A stretch of 64,000 nt of DNA from Glycomyces harbinensis (GCF_900101745.1 NZ_FNAD01000001.1:310001-374000); one strand, 5' to 3'. Positions 51,807-62,767 are shown, numbered from the stretch's first letter. Notes: generated by a model not told the origin, from the sequence alone. Numbers and translations: made by a program.

Positions 51807-53306
51807 GTGAACCCGTACGACGACGCGTCCGTGTTCGTCCAGGCGCGGCCCGACGCCACGCCGCCGCCGTCTTCAGTGGACATCAAGCGGGTCATGCGCG
51901 AGGGCTACCGCGCCCGGCGCCGCCGCCGCGCGGCCGTCGGCACCGCCGCGGGCGCGGGCGCGGCCGCCGTCGCCGCCGTGCTCGCACTGTCGCTGACCGG
52001 CACCCCGGGCACCCCCGAGCAGCGGTTCCCGGCGGGCGACGGCTTCGACTTCGACCCCGCCCTCGCCGGGTACCCCGGCGCGGCCGTGTACGACGACGCC
52101 GACCCCGCCGGCGACGCCCTCAACGACGCGGTCCTCGACGCGTTCGGCGACCTGGCCGCCGACGCCGGGTTCGTGGACGAGGACGACCTCGACTACGAGC
52201 GGCCCTCGGACGAGGCGATCGCGGAGGCGATGGCGGAGCACGACCTCGACTACTACGCCGCACTGTCCGACCTGGGCTACCGCGGCCTGCCGCTCCTGTT
52301 CGGCCCCTGGGAGTCGCCGGGCAACGGCGGCCAGGTGTACCTGCGCGGCTACGTCGCCGGCGACGCCGACGAGGAGGCGGATCAGTCCTCGTTCTCCATC
52401 ACCGCGCTGGCCCCCGGCGGGTGGACCGCCGACCCCGGCCCGACCGGCGGCGCCGCCTTCCCTCAGCACCTCATCGGCGACGAGGCGACCTGGACCGACC
52501 GGGCCCCCGACTTCGCGACCGAGACCCTCGACGACGGACGCACGCTCATGACCGCCGACCACGGCTGCGCACTCGAAGCCGCCGTCGTCTACCCCAACGG
52601 GTCGGCACTGCGCTCGTCCTGGGACCTCGACTGCGAGGGCCAGGGCCGCGACATGGACCTGGAGGACCTGACCGCCGCGATGCTGGCGATGCCGCAGATC
52701 GACCACGACACGAGCGAACTCGCGCCCGTCGACGACCTGCTCGACGTCCCGGCCGGCTGGGCCTATGACGCGGCTTGGGAGACCGACGCGGCCGCCGACG
52801 CCCAGGCCAGCATCGAGGCGGCCGCCGGAGCGATCGGCGAGGTCTACGGCGACCCCGATCTGGACAGCGCCCAGCCGACCCAGGGGGAGACCGGCGACGG
52901 GTCCGTCCGCCGCTCCTACGGGGCCGGCCTCCACATGCCCTTCAGCGACGCCGACGGCATCCCGGTGTACTTCTCGCTCTACTACCACCTGCCCGGCGGG
53001 TGGCTCCCGGGTCTCGCGCCGGAGGGGACCAGCGCCGAGCCGTACCTCATCGACTGCTCGGAGACCGACAAGGACGACACCTGCGAAGAGTTCGAAGTGG
53101 ACGGCCGCACCGTCGCCACCCGCACCTTCGGCATCGTGGACTCGCACTCCTACTGGGTGGTCGTCTACGACCCGGCCGGGTGGGCGGTCGCCTTCGAGAC
53201 CAGCTTCACCGGGGACATCGACGGCTTCGCCTTCGAGGACATCGTCGACCTCGCCGCCGGACTCCCCGCGCCGGTCTACGACGCCGCCGCCTACGAGCGC
53301 GACTGA
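51807..53306 (+). CDS. membrane-anchored protein, probable partner of the sigma factor
   Basis: A 499-residue protein. GTG 51807 lies six bases after AAGGGA; ATG 51789, which overlaps the sigma stop, would add six residues. A short cytoplasmic part (1-38) rich in Arg near the membrane precedes one membrane segment (about 39-60). A large acidic outer region of about 430 residues has few recognisable motifs and a handful of Cys. The cytoplasmic part is too short for a classical zinc anti-sigma domain, so it may be a sensor or target gene of the sigma factor. Family not recognised. Confidence 0.72.
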   Translation: MNPYDDASVFVQARPDATPPPSSVDIKRVMREGYRARRRRRAAVGTAAGAGAAAVAAVLALSLTGTPGTPEQRFPAGDGFDFDPALAGYPGAAVYDDADPAGDALNDAVLDAFGDLAADAGFVDEDDLDYERPSDEAIAEAMAEHDLDYYAALSDLGYRGLPLLFGPWESPGNGGQVYLRGYVAGDADEEADQSSFSITALAPGGWTADPGPTGGAAFPQHLIGDEATWTDRAPDFATETLDDGRTLMTADHGCALEAAVVYPNGSALRSSWDLDCEGQGRDMDLEDLTAAMLAMPQIDHDTSELAPVDDLLDVPAGWAYDAAWETDAAADAQASIEAAAGAIGEVYGDPDLDSAQPTQGETGDGSVRRSYGAGLHMPFSDADGIPVYFSLYYHLPGGWLPGLAPEGTSAEPYLIDCSETDKDDTCEEFEVDGRTVATRTFGIVDSHSYWVVVYDPAGWAVAFETSFTGDIDGFAFEDIVDLAAGLPAPVYDAAAYERD

Positions 53307-53579
53307 CGGCCTCCCCGCGGGACGGGCGTGTCCTCCACCGACGCCCGGCCGCGCAGCGGCGGACGGGGCGGAGGGTGCGCCCGCCGTGGACGGCCACGGG
53401 ATCGTCCAGCGGCGCGGCGGCCCGAAGCTCATCGCGGAGCCTCCGCGGCCCGGCGTGGCGACATTCCGGGGCTGGGGGGCACTGAGCGGGCCTCCCATGC
53501 ACCGGTCGAAGCGGATTCACTTGGTCGAGGCAAGGGCCGACCGGCCCGCCTCTTTCGCACCAACCAGCCGAGGATTTCG

Positions 53580-54626
53580 ATGACACTCGCCAATGCATAC
53601 GTTGCGACCTCCGCTTCCGGCCCGCTCGTTCCCGGCACGATCGAGCGCCGCGAGGTCGGCCCGAACGACGTCCTGATCGACATCGCATGGGCCGGCATCT
53701 GCCACTCCGACATCCACACCGTGCGCGGCGACTGGGGCGCGGTGCCCTACCCGATCACCGTCGGGCACGAGATCGCCGGGTTCGTCGCCGCGGTCGGGTC
53801 CGAGGTCACCCGCCACAAGGTCGGCGACCGGGTCGGCGTGGGCTGCATCGTCGACTCGTGCCGCGAGTGCGAGCACTGCCTCGCCGGCAACGAGCAGTAC
53901 TGCCGCAAGGGCATGACCGGCACCTACAACGCGATCGACCGGGACGGCACGGTCACCCAGGGCGGCTACTCGACGAACGTCGTGGTCGACGAGCGCTACG
54001 TGCTGCGCGTCCCCGAGTCGATCCCGTTCGAGAAGGCCGCGCCGCTGCTGTGCGCGGGCATCACCACCTATTCGCCGCTGCGCCACTGGAACGCCGGGCC
54101 CGGCAAGAAGGTCGCGGTCGTGGGGCTCGGCGGCCTGGGCCACATGGCCGTCAAGTTCGCCCACGCCCTGGGCGCCGAGGTCACCGTCCTGTCGCAGTCG
54201 CTCAAGAAGCGCGAGGACGGCCTCGCCATGGGCGCGGACCACTACCACGCCACGAGCGACCCGGACACGTTCGCGGCGCTCGCGGGCAGGTTCGACCTGA
54301 TCGTCAACACCGTCAGCGCCGGGATCGACATCAGCGCCTACCTCGGCCTGGTGGCCGTCGACGGCGCCCTCGTCAACGTCGGCGCCCCGTCGGAGCCGCT
54401 GCCGGTGAACGTGTTCAGCCTGCTCCTGGCCCGCCGGTCGTTCGCCGGCTCGGCCATCGGCGGCATCAGTGAGACCCAGGAGATGCTCGACTTCTGCGCC
54501 GAGCACGGCATCGCCCCCGAGGTCGAGGTCATCAGCGCCGACCGGGTCAACGAGGCCTGGGAACGCGTGCTCGCCTCCGACGTCCGCTACCGGTTCGTCA
54601 TCGACGCCGCCACCATCGGCGCCTGA
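53580..54626 (+). CDS. zinc-dependent NAD(P) alcohol dehydrogenase (CAD/YahK type)
   Basis: A 348-residue medium-chain dehydrogenase. Catalytic zinc ligands are in [15 protein letters not shown] and VGHEIAG; the structural zinc site has four Cys in CRECEHC...QYC. The dinucleotide fold has [19 protein letters not shown]. The GYSTNVVV and RFVIDA blocks are typical of the cinnamyl-alcohol dehydrogenase/YahK branch, which reduces aldehydes with NADPH. It stands alone with a long terminator hairpin behind it. Confidence 0.92.
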   Translation: MTLANAYVATSASGPLVPGTIERREVGPNDVLIDIAWAGICHSDIHTVRGDWGAVPYPITVGHEIAGFVAAVGSEVTRHKVGDRVGVGCIVDSCRECEHCLAGNEQYCRKGMTGTYNAIDRDGTVTQGGYSTNVVVDERYVLRVPESIPFEKAAPLLCAGITTYSPLRHWNAGPGKKVAVVGLGGLGHMAVKFAHALGAEVTVLSQSLKKREDGLAMGADHYHATSDPDTFAALAGRFDLIVNTVSAGIDISAYLGLVAVDGALVNVGAPSEPLPVNVFSLLLARRSFAGSAIGGISETQEMLDFCAEHGIAPEVEVISADRVNEAWERVLASDVRYRFVIDAATIGA

Positions 54627-54635
54627 CCGCGTAAC

Positions 54636-54673
54636 GAACGGCCGCTCCCGGGTCCGCCCGGGAGCGGCCGTTC
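54636..54673 (+). terminator. 17-bp terminator hairpin
   Basis: GAACGGCCGCTCCCGGG pairs perfectly with its complement over a four-base loop, 9 bases after the dehydrogenase stop. No T-run follows apart from TTCG. It isolates the dehydrogenase from the sulfur-type operon downstream. Confidence 0.8.
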
Positions 54674-54694
54674 TTCGTATGACCCAACTCACTC

Positions 54695-54724
54695 TTGATT
54701 CTTGAGTAATCCTATCGATATAGT
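54695..54724 (+). promoter_or_regulatory. promoter of the sulfur-scavenging type operon
   Basis: TTGATT (54695-54700) and TATAGT (54719-54724) are separated by 18 bases in the most AT-rich stretch of this region. The predicted start near 54731 is one base before the leader-peptide ATG, so the message would be essentially leaderless. Confidence 0.65.
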
Positions 54725-54731
54725 ATGAGTT

Positions 54732-54806
54732 ATGCGAGAGCTGTTCCTGTACTCCCGGCGCGAGATCGACCTCGCGCTCATCGCCGGTGCGCTGTGTCGG
54801 GCCTGA
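54732..54806 (+). CDS. 24-residue putative leader peptide, Cys-Arg-Ala end
   Basis: ATG CGA GAG ... TGT CGG GCC TGA encodes a peptide starting MRELFLYSRREIDL and ending AGALCRA. Actinomycetes carry many such leader peptides (an Arg-rich start, an HVDL/EIDL core and a C-terminal Cys-Arg) in front of sulfur-uptake and cysteine operons. In mycobacteria, Cys-codon leaders of this kind work by cysteine-responsive attenuation. The single Cys codon lies four codons before the end. The following genes are a transporter and flavin monooxygenases of desulfurisation type, which fits. Confidence 0.7.
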   Translation: MRELFLYSRREIDLALIAGALCRA

Positions 54807-54851
54807 CCGCCCCCCGAACCGCCCATCCAGCAGCACCGACGGAGCACCTCC

Positions 54852-56570
54852 ATGTCAGCACTCAGCAAGTCCATCGAAACCGCCGAGCAGGCCCGCAAGC
54901 AGCGCTGGCCCTGGGTCGCCGCAGCGGCCGCCCTCGTCGTCGTCCTCTCCGCCGGCGCCTGGATCGGCGCCGACCGCGGCGGTGAGCCCGCCTCCGGGGA
55001 AGCGGGCGACCCCGTCCGCGGCGGCACCCTCGAATTCGCGCTCATCGACTACCAGCGCAGCCCCGACCCGCAGTGGGGCACCAACTACGCCGAATCCACG
55101 ATCGGCAACAACATCACCGACAAGCTCACCTGGCAGGACCCCGACACCGGCGAGATCACCCCGTGGCTGGCCGAGTCCTGGGAGTACACCGACGACCTCA
55201 CCGAGTTCACCTTCCACCTCAGGGACGACGTCACCTTCAGCGACGGCTCGCCCTTCGACTCGGCGGTCGTGAAGGCCAACTTCGACCAGTACGTGCACGG
55301 CGACCAGGCCCTGGGCATCAACCCCAACGGCGCCCAGCTCCTGCCCGGCTACATCGAGACCCTCACCCCCGACGAGCACACCGCCGTCGTCCGCTTCGAG
55401 CGCCCGCTCGCGAGCTTCCTCCAGGCCAGCTCCTTCACCGCCAACGCCCAGCCCGGATTCCTCTCGCTCTCCACACTCGCGCTCAGCGCCGAGGAGCGCA
55501 CCGACCCCGCCAAGATCATCGGCACCGGCCCGTTCGTCTACGAGTCCTGGGAAGAGCAGGTCAAAACGGTCCTGGTCAAACGCGACGGCTACGACTGGTC
55601 CCCGCCCGCCCTCGGCCACGACGGCGAGGCCCACCTCGACCGCGTCGTGTTCAACACCATCCCCGAAGCGAGCGTGCGCACCGGCTCGCTCGTCTCGGGC
55701 GAGATCGACGCGACCCTCGACGTCGGCACCACCGACGAGCAGCCCCTGCGCGACCAGGGTTTCGACATCATCAGCCGCGGCGTCTCGGGCACCTCGATCT
55801 TCTTCAACCTCAACTCGCAGCTGTTCCCCACCAACGACATCAACGTGCGCAAGGCCATCCAGCTCGGCTGGGACCGCGAGGCCGTCGAGCGGACCGTCCT
55901 GACCGACTCCTACTCCATCGCCGACTCCGTGCTCGCCGACTCCGTCCAGGGCCACGCCGACTACAGCGACACCGTGCTGCGATACGACCCCGACGAGGCC
56001 TCCCGGCTCCTCGACGAGGCCGGATGGACGCCCGGCGACGACGGCATCCGCACCAAGGACGGCCGGCGCCTCGAAGTGAAGCTCCTCGGCATCTCCAACC
56101 TCGTCGCCAACAAGCCCGCCTACGAGTCGATCCAGCAGGACCTCAAGGAGATCGGCATCGACCTCCAGCTCACCGTGGTCCCCATCCCCGACTACACGGC
56201 CGCGTTCGCCAGCGCCGCCACCGACTGGAACGTGGTGGCCGCCAACCGCTCCCGCAACGACCCCGCCGTCCTCAACCTCGCCTACAGCCCCGCGCTCGGC
56301 AACGCCGCCTCCATCACCGAGGACTCCCCGGGCATCGACGCCGCCGAGGTCACCGAGGTCCTCGGCCGACTCGAGACCACCCTCGACCCGGCCCTGCGCG
56401 AGGAGTACGCCGAGGCCGCCCAAGACCTCCTGCTGGAGCAGTACGCGCTGGTCAGCCCGGTCTACAACCCCTCGCAGGTGATCGCGCAGGCCGACTACGT
56501 GCACGGCATCGTCTTCGACGCCCAGTCCCGCAACCACTTCGTGGACGCCTGGAAGAGCAACGGCGAGTGA
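54852..56570 (+). CDS. family 5 solute-binding protein of peptide/nickel type ABC importer
   Basis: A 572-residue protein with GGAG upstream of ATG 54852. The N-terminus has a basic segment and one hydrophobic stretch (about 19-40) but no lipobox Cys, so it is either an uncleaved anchor or a Sec-processed form. Family 5 motifs include GGTLEFALIDY, ITDKLTWQDPDTGEITPWLAE split by short family variations, FHLRDDVTFSDGSPF, and GTGPFVYESW. Given the monooxygenase genes it probably binds an organosulfur compound or a similar small solute. A hairpin follows before the permeases. Confidence 0.88.
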   Translation: MSALSKSIETAEQARKQRWPWVAAAAALVVVLSAGAWIGADRGGEPASGEAGDPVRGGTLEFALIDYQRSPDPQWGTNYAESTIGNNITDKLTWQDPDTGEITPWLAESWEYTDDLTEFTFHLRDDVTFSDGSPFDSAVVKANFDQYVHGDQALGINPNGAQLLPGYIETLTPDEHTAVVRFERPLASFLQASSFTANAQPGFLSLSTLALSAEERTDPAKIIGTGPFVYESWEEQVKTVLVKRDGYDWSPPALGHDGEAHLDRVVFNTIPEASVRTGSLVSGEIDATLDVGTTDEQPLRDQGFDIISRGVSGTSIFFNLNSQLFPTNDINVRKAIQLGWDREAVERTVLTDSYSIADSVLADSVQGHADYSDTVLRYDPDEASRLLDEAGWTPGDDGIRTKDGRRLEVKLLGISNLVANKPAYESIQQDLKEIGIDLQLTVVPIPDYTAAFASAATDWNVVAANRSRNDPAVLNLAYSPALGNAASITEDSPGIDAAEVTEVLGRLETTLDPALREEYAEAAQDLLLEQYALVSPVYNPSQVIAQADYVHGIVFDAQSRNHFVDAWKSNGE

Positions 56571-56576
56571 CGGTCC

Positions 56577-56602
56577 GCGGCGGCCGGGGGACCGGCCGCC
56601 GC
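56577..56602 (+). promoter_or_regulatory. 11-bp GC hairpin after the binding-protein gene
   Basis: GCGGCGGCCGG, loop GGGA, and its exact complement start six bases after the stop and end 25 bases before the permease GTG. This is the third case in the window of a hairpin right behind a binding-protein gene. Confidence 0.6.
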
Positions 56603-56627
56603 GACCATCCTGAAAGGAGGAGATTCC

Positions 56628-57578
56628 GTGCTCCAGTACGCCGCCTTGAAGACCGGCCGGGCCCTGTTCGTGGTCTGGGCCGCCTTCACCCTCACCTTCG
56701 TCCTGCTGTTCGTGCTCCCGGCGAACCCCGAGGACCTCCTGTTCGACCCCGCCGAGCTCAACACCGTCCCCGAGGAGGTCAGGGCGCAGGTCGCCGCCAA
56801 CTACGGCTTCGACGAGCCCGTCCTCGTGCAGTACTTCGAACGCCTCGGCCGCGCGCTCGCCGGGGACTTCGGCAACTCGGTCCAGTCCGGCAAGTCCGTC
56901 ACCGACGCGGTCCTCGGCGTCCTCCCGGGCACCCTCCTCCTCTCGGCCGGGGCGCTCGCGCTGGCCGCGCTCATCGCCTTCGCCATCGCGCTCACCGCGA
57001 CCGCGACGCGGCGAGCCTGGCTGCGCAACCTCGTCGAATCGCTCCCGTCCGCGGCCGTCTCGGTGCCGGTCTTCCTGTCCGGCATCCTGCTCCTGCAGAT
57101 CTTCGCGTTCCGGCTCGGCTGGTTCCCCGCGTTCGGCGACGACGGCCCCGCGAGCCTCGTGCTCCCGCTCGTCACGCTCGCCGTGCCCGTGTCGGGCCCG
57201 ATCGCGCAACTTCTGGTGCGCCGCTTCAGCGCCGAGATCGAATCCGGGTACGTGACCACCAGCCGCGCCAAGGGCGCCACCCGCGACCAGATCATCAGAG
57301 GCGACGTGTTCCGCAACGCGAGCCTCCCGGCGCTCACCATCACCGGCATCACCTTCGGGAACCTCATTGCCGGGTCGGTGATCACCGAGACCGTGTTCGC
57401 CCGCGAAGGCATCGGCCGGCTCACGCAGACCGCGATCAACACGCTCGACGTTCCGCTCGTGCAGGGCATCGTGGTGCTCGTGGCCGCGAGCTTCGCGCTC
57501 ATCAACCTCGCCGTCGACCTCGTCTACCCGCTGCTGGACCCGCGACTGCGGGCCTCGCTCGCGGCCGCGGCGGCGTGA
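56628..57578 (+). CDS. ABC transporter permease, DppB type
   Basis: A 316-residue permease, GTG start with a strong AAAGGAGGAG site. It begins with one membrane segment, then the family's LVQYFERLGRALAGDFGNSVQSGKSV block in the outer loop, then five membrane segments. The EAA-like loop is TSRAKGATRDQIIRGDVFRN near residues 212-232. It pairs with the DppC-type protein downstream. Confidence 0.92.
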   Translation: MLQYAALKTGRALFVVWAAFTLTFVLLFVLPANPEDLLFDPAELNTVPEEVRAQVAANYGFDEPVLVQYFERLGRALAGDFGNSVQSGKSVTDAVLGVLPGTLLLSAGALALAALIAFAIALTATATRRAWLRNLVESLPSAAVSVPVFLSGILLLQIFAFRLGWFPAFGDDGPASLVLPLVTLAVPVSGPIAQLLVRRFSAEIESGYVTTSRAKGATRDQIIRGDVFRNASLPALTITGITFGNLIAGSVITETVFAREGIGRLTQTAINTLDVPLVQGIVVLVAASFALINLAVDLVYPLLDPRLRASLAAAAA

Positions 57579-57588
57579 GGAGGACCCG

Positions 57589-58424
57589 ATGACCGCACTC
57601 GCCGCCCCGCCCGCCCTCCGCCTCGGCGGACTCGCCCGCCGCCCGGTCCTCGTCGCGGCCTGGGCCGTCGTGCTCCTGGCCGTCGGCTGGGCCCTGCTCC
57701 CGCAGCTGTTCACCTCCTACAGCCCCTACATCGGCGACTCCGGCGCGAGCTTCGCGCCGCCGAGCGCCGAGCACTGGTTCGGCACCGACCGCCTCGGCCG
57801 CGACCTGTACGCCCGCTGCGTCTACGGCGCCCGCACCACCCTCACCGCGACCCTCCTGGCCGTGCTCATCGCCTTCGGCGTCGGCACCGTCATCGGGCTC
57901 GTCGCCGGGTACTTCGGGAAGCTCTGGGACAACGCGATCATGCGCGTCGTGGACGTCTTCCTCGCCATCCCCAGTCTCCTGCTCGCCATGGTCGTGGTCT
58001 CCGTGCTCGGCTACTCCGCCAACAACATCGCGCTCGCCGTGGGCATCTCCTCGATCGCCTCGTTCGCGCGCGTCATGCGCTCGGAGGTCATCGCCGTGGT
58101 CGGCCAGGACTACGTGAAGGCCGCCTACGGCTCCGGCGCGGGCCGCTTCGCCGTGATGGCCCGCCATGTGGTCCCCAACTCGCTCAGCTCCGTGATCGCC
58201 CTGGCGGCCTTGGAGGTCGGCACGGCCGTGCTCGCCGTGGCCTCGCTGGGGTTCCTCGGCTACGGCTCCCCGCCGCCCGAGCCCGAATGGGGGCTCCTGG
58301 TCGCCGAGGGCCGCGACTACGTCGCGGTCCACCCGTGGACCGCGGTCCTGCCCGGCGCCGCGCTCGCGCTCGTCGTGATCGCCGCGCACCGCATCAGCAC
58401 CTCGCTCAGGAAGGACCCCCGCCG

Positions 58425-58428
<4 letters not shown>
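57589..58428 (+). CDS. ABC transporter permease, DppC type
   Basis: A 279-residue permease. After the first membrane segment comes the family marker HWFGTDRLGRDLYAR with VYGARTTL (about 62-85), then five membrane segments. The EAA loop reads YVKAAYGSGAGRFAVMARHV near residue 178. It follows the first permease by 10 bases and overlaps the ATPase start (ATGA). Confidence 0.92.
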
Positions 58429-60120
<1,692 letters not shown>

Positions 60121-60129
60121 GAGTACGCC

Positions 60130-61521
60130 GTGTCAGACCATCTGCACCTCAACGTGAACATCCTCAACGCTGGCGTCTTCGGCGGCTCGTGGCGGCTGCC
60201 GGGCACCGACGCCCTGGCGAGCTACGGGATCGAGCACTACACGTCGATCGCGAAGAAGGCCGAGGCCGCGAAGCTCGACGCGGTGTTCCTCGCCGACGGC
60301 CCGCTGCTCGACCCCTCGATCCGCCACCGCACCGGCAACAGCCTCGAACCGTCCACAGTGCTGGCCCGCATCGCGGCGCAGACCGAGCGGATCGGGCTCA
60401 TCGGGACCCTCTCGTCCTCCTACAACGACCCCGACGAACTCGCGCGGCGCCTGGGCGACCTCGACTTCGCCAGCGGGGGCCGGTTCGGCTGGAACGTGGT
60501 CACCACGGCCGGCCCGGTCGCGGCCCGCAACTTCGGGCGCTCGGGCGAGCCGGAGCACGCCGCCCGCTACGCGCGGGCGGCCGAGTTCACCGAGCACGTG
60601 GTCGCCTCGTGGGCCGCCCGGACCCGCCTCGTCTCCCCGCAGGGGCGCCCGGTGGTGGTCCAGGCGGGCGGCTCCAGCGACGGCCGCAAGCTCGCCTCCC
60701 GCGTCGCCGAGGTCGTGTTCTCCGCCGACCAGGACCTGGACCATGCGCGGGCGTTTCGCGCGGGGTTGCGCACGGGCGCGGCCGGATTCGGGCGCCGTCC
60801 GGAGGACCTGGTGGTCCTGCCGGGCCTGTCGACGGTGATCGGCTCGACCGAGGCGGAGGCGAAGGCCCGCAGGGAGCTCCTGGACGACCTGCTCCCGGAC
60901 TCGTATGCGCGGTCACGCCTGTCGGCGCAGCTCGGGTTCTCGGTGGACGGGCTCGCCGACGACGAGCCGATCCCCGCGGAGCTGCTGGTGGACCCGGACG
61001 AGGCGGGCGGCTCGCAGTCGTTCTACCGGGTGGTGAAGGCGATCGTGGACCGCGACGACCCGACCCTCCGGCAGCTGCTGCGGACGCTCTCCGGCGGGGC
61101 GGGGCACCGGATCGTCGTCGGCACGCCCGAGCAGATCGCCGACGACGTCGAGCTGTGGTTCCGCTCGGGCGCGGCCGACGGGTTCAACGTGATGCCCGAC
61201 GTGCTCCCGTCCGGATTCGACGACTTCGCCGACCACGTGGTCCCCGAACTGCAGCGGCGCGGCCTGTTCCGGCGCGAGTACGAGGGGGCGACCTTGAGGG
61301 CGCACCTCGGCCTCGGCCTGCCCGCGGCGCCGGAGGCCGGTTCGGTCCGGGCCCTGTTCGCTCCGGCACCTGCCGAGCCCGCGCCGCCCGCTTCGGAACC
61401 GTCCGGTTCGGTGCCGGAGCCGCCGACCGTTTCCGAGCCGTCCGCTCGGACGCCGAGCGAGGCCGCGCCGCCCGCTTCGGCCCCGCACGTCCCCGCCCCG
61501 ACCTCGGAGGTCGCATCATGA
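60130..61521 (+). CDS. LLM-class flavin monooxygenase (NtaA/SnaA/DszA-like), altered
   Basis: A 463-residue luciferase-like TIM barrel; GTG 60130 has GGAG upstream. Family blocks: HLNVNILNAG, LASYGIEHYTSIAKKAE, FLADGPLL, LEPSTVLARIAAQTERIGL, GRFGWNVVTT, SPQGRPVVVQAGGSSDGR. Compared with the family, about 40 residues between the ASW helix and SPQGRP appear to be missing in frame. The C-terminal 65 residues form a Pro/Ala/Ser/Glu tail not found in relatives. It would use FMNH2 from a separate reductase to oxidise a C-S or C-N bond. Activity of this copy is uncertain. The stop overlaps the next ATG. Confidence 0.75.
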   Translation: MSDHLHLNVNILNAGVFGGSWRLPGTDALASYGIEHYTSIAKKAEAAKLDAVFLADGPLLDPSIRHRTGNSLEPSTVLARIAAQTERIGLIGTLSSSYNDPDELARRLGDLDFASGGRFGWNVVTTAGPVAARNFGRSGEPEHAARYARAAEFTEHVVASWAARTRLVSPQGRPVVVQAGGSSDGRKLASRVAEVVFSADQDLDHARAFRAGLRTGAAGFGRRPEDLVVLPGLSTVIGSTEAEAKARRELLDDLLPDSYARSRLSAQLGFSVDGLADDEPIPAELLVDPDEAGGSQSFYRVVKAIVDRDDPTLRQLLRTLSGGAGHRIVVGTPEQIADDVELWFRSGAADGFNVMPDVLPSGFDDFADHVVPELQRRGLFRREYEGATLRAHLGLGLPAAPEAGSVRALFAPAPAEPAPPASEPSGSVPEPPTVSEPSARTPSEAAPPASAPHVPAPTSEVAS

Positions 61522-62453
61522 GCACGTTCGTCCAACTGGCCTTCGCGGTCGGCGATCGCGCCGCGGGCGCCTTGAGCCTCGCCGACGCCGGTGCCGCCGC
61601 GGCGCTCGCCGACCGGGCCGGCGTCGCGGCGATCCGGCTGCGCGACCGGACGGCGGCGGGCCCGGCCCTCGAACCGACGGTCGCCGCCGCGTACCTCGCA
61701 GGGGCGCACCGCATCGCGTTCGTCCCCGAACTCTCCACGAGCGGCAACGCCCCCTACAACGCGGCGCGGCGGCTCCTGTCGATCGACCGCGCCACCGGCG
61801 GCCGCCTCGGCGTCGCGCTCCTGCCGGGCGCGGGGGACGAGGTGACCGACGCGGGCGAGCCGCCCGCGAACGACCCCGCCGAGCGCTGGGGCGAGTACGC
61901 CGACGTCCTGACCCGCCTGTGGGAGTCGTTCCCGCGCACCGCACTCCGGGGCGACCAGGACGCCGGGATCGTCGCCGACGACGCCCGCATCCGCCCCATC
62001 GGCCACGACGGCCCCTACTACCGGGTCGCCGGGCCGCTCGACGGGCCGTCGTCGGTCCAGGGCCGACCGGTGATCGTCGCCGACCTCGACGGGCTCGGCT
62101 TCGACGCCGCCGCGACGCACGCCGACGCGGTCGTGGTCGACCGCGACCGGACCCCGGGAGCCGATGCGGCCCTGGCGGACGCGCTCCGCGCCACCGGACT
62201 GCCCCGCTCCGAGACGGCCCTGATCGGGCGCGTCGCGGTCGGCGACCTCGCCGATCCCGCCGGCCTCGCCGCCGAACTGCGCGCCTGGGCCGAAGCCGAC
62301 CGGCTCGACGGCTTCGAACTGGTCGCCGCCGGGGACCTCGAAGCGGTCTCGGCGGTCTCGCGTGAGCTGGTCCCACTCCTCATCGACCCGGCCCCGGCCC
62401 TGGCCACGACCCTGCGGGCCGTCTTCGGCCTGCGCCAGGCGGTGGCGCCATGA
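61518..62453 (+). CDS. LLM-class flavin-dependent monooxygenase, short form
   Basis: A 311-residue luciferase-like protein, shorter than the usual 350-450. Recognisable parts: TFVQLAFAVGDRAAG, HRIAFVPELSTSGNAPYN, LLSIDRATGGRLGVALLPG, AERWGEYADVLTRLWESFP, then DGPYYRVAGPLDGPSSVQGRPVIV. This last region keeps the segment that the preceding monooxygenase lacks. It probably partners that enzyme or acts on a related substrate in organosulfur oxidation. It overlaps genes on both sides by four bases. Confidence 0.78.
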   Translation: MSTFVQLAFAVGDRAAGALSLADAGAAAALADRAGVAAIRLRDRTAAGPALEPTVAAAYLAGAHRIAFVPELSTSGNAPYNAARRLLSIDRATGGRLGVALLPGAGDEVTDAGEPPANDPAERWGEYADVLTRLWESFPRTALRGDQDAGIVADDARIRPIGHDGPYYRVAGPLDGPSSVQGRPVIVADLDGLGFDAAATHADAVVVDRDRTPGADAALADALRATGLPRSETALIGRVAVGDLADPAGLAAELRAWAEADRLDGFELVAAGDLEAVSAVSRELVPLLIDPAPALATTLRAVFGLRQAVAP

Positions 62454-62767
62454 GCCCCGGGCAACCCGCGGCGACCGCGCGCGGGGCACGTCCCGGCGTC
62501 GACCCGGACCGGCCAAGTGCGTCCCGACCCGCACTCCCGGTCGGGACCGCCGCCATTGGACCCGCCTCGCATCTGCACGCGGCCGCGCGCCGACCTGCGG
62601 GCCGCGCTCGGCCCGCGAGAGGCGGTGTGGCACCCAGTTCGCCGCGAACCGCGGCGGCTCGCCGTCCAGGCAACCACCGACCGCGGCCTCAGCGCCGAAC
62701 CGGCGGCATCGAGCCCTCCCCGCATCGGCGCGTGGTCCGCAACGAGAAGAAGGCGATCGCATCATGA
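62450..62767 (+). CDS. filler-type ORF (105 aa) between monooxygenase and dehydrogenase genes
   Basis: The ATG overlaps the upstream stop, and the stop overlaps the downstream ATG, so coupling is kept across 300 bases. The product is Arg/Pro/Ala-rich, low in hydrophobic residues, with no motif, and its codon usage differs from the neighbours. The last 11 bases (TCGCATCATGA) are identical to the junction between the two monooxygenase genes at 61511. I suspect inserted sequence that survived because it preserved translation, not a functional protein. Confidence 0.45.
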   Translation: MSPGQPAATARGARPGVDPDRPSASRPALPVGTAAIGPASHLHAAARRPAGRARPARGGVAPSSPRTAAARRPGNHRPRPQRRTGGIEPSPHRRVVRNEKKAIAS

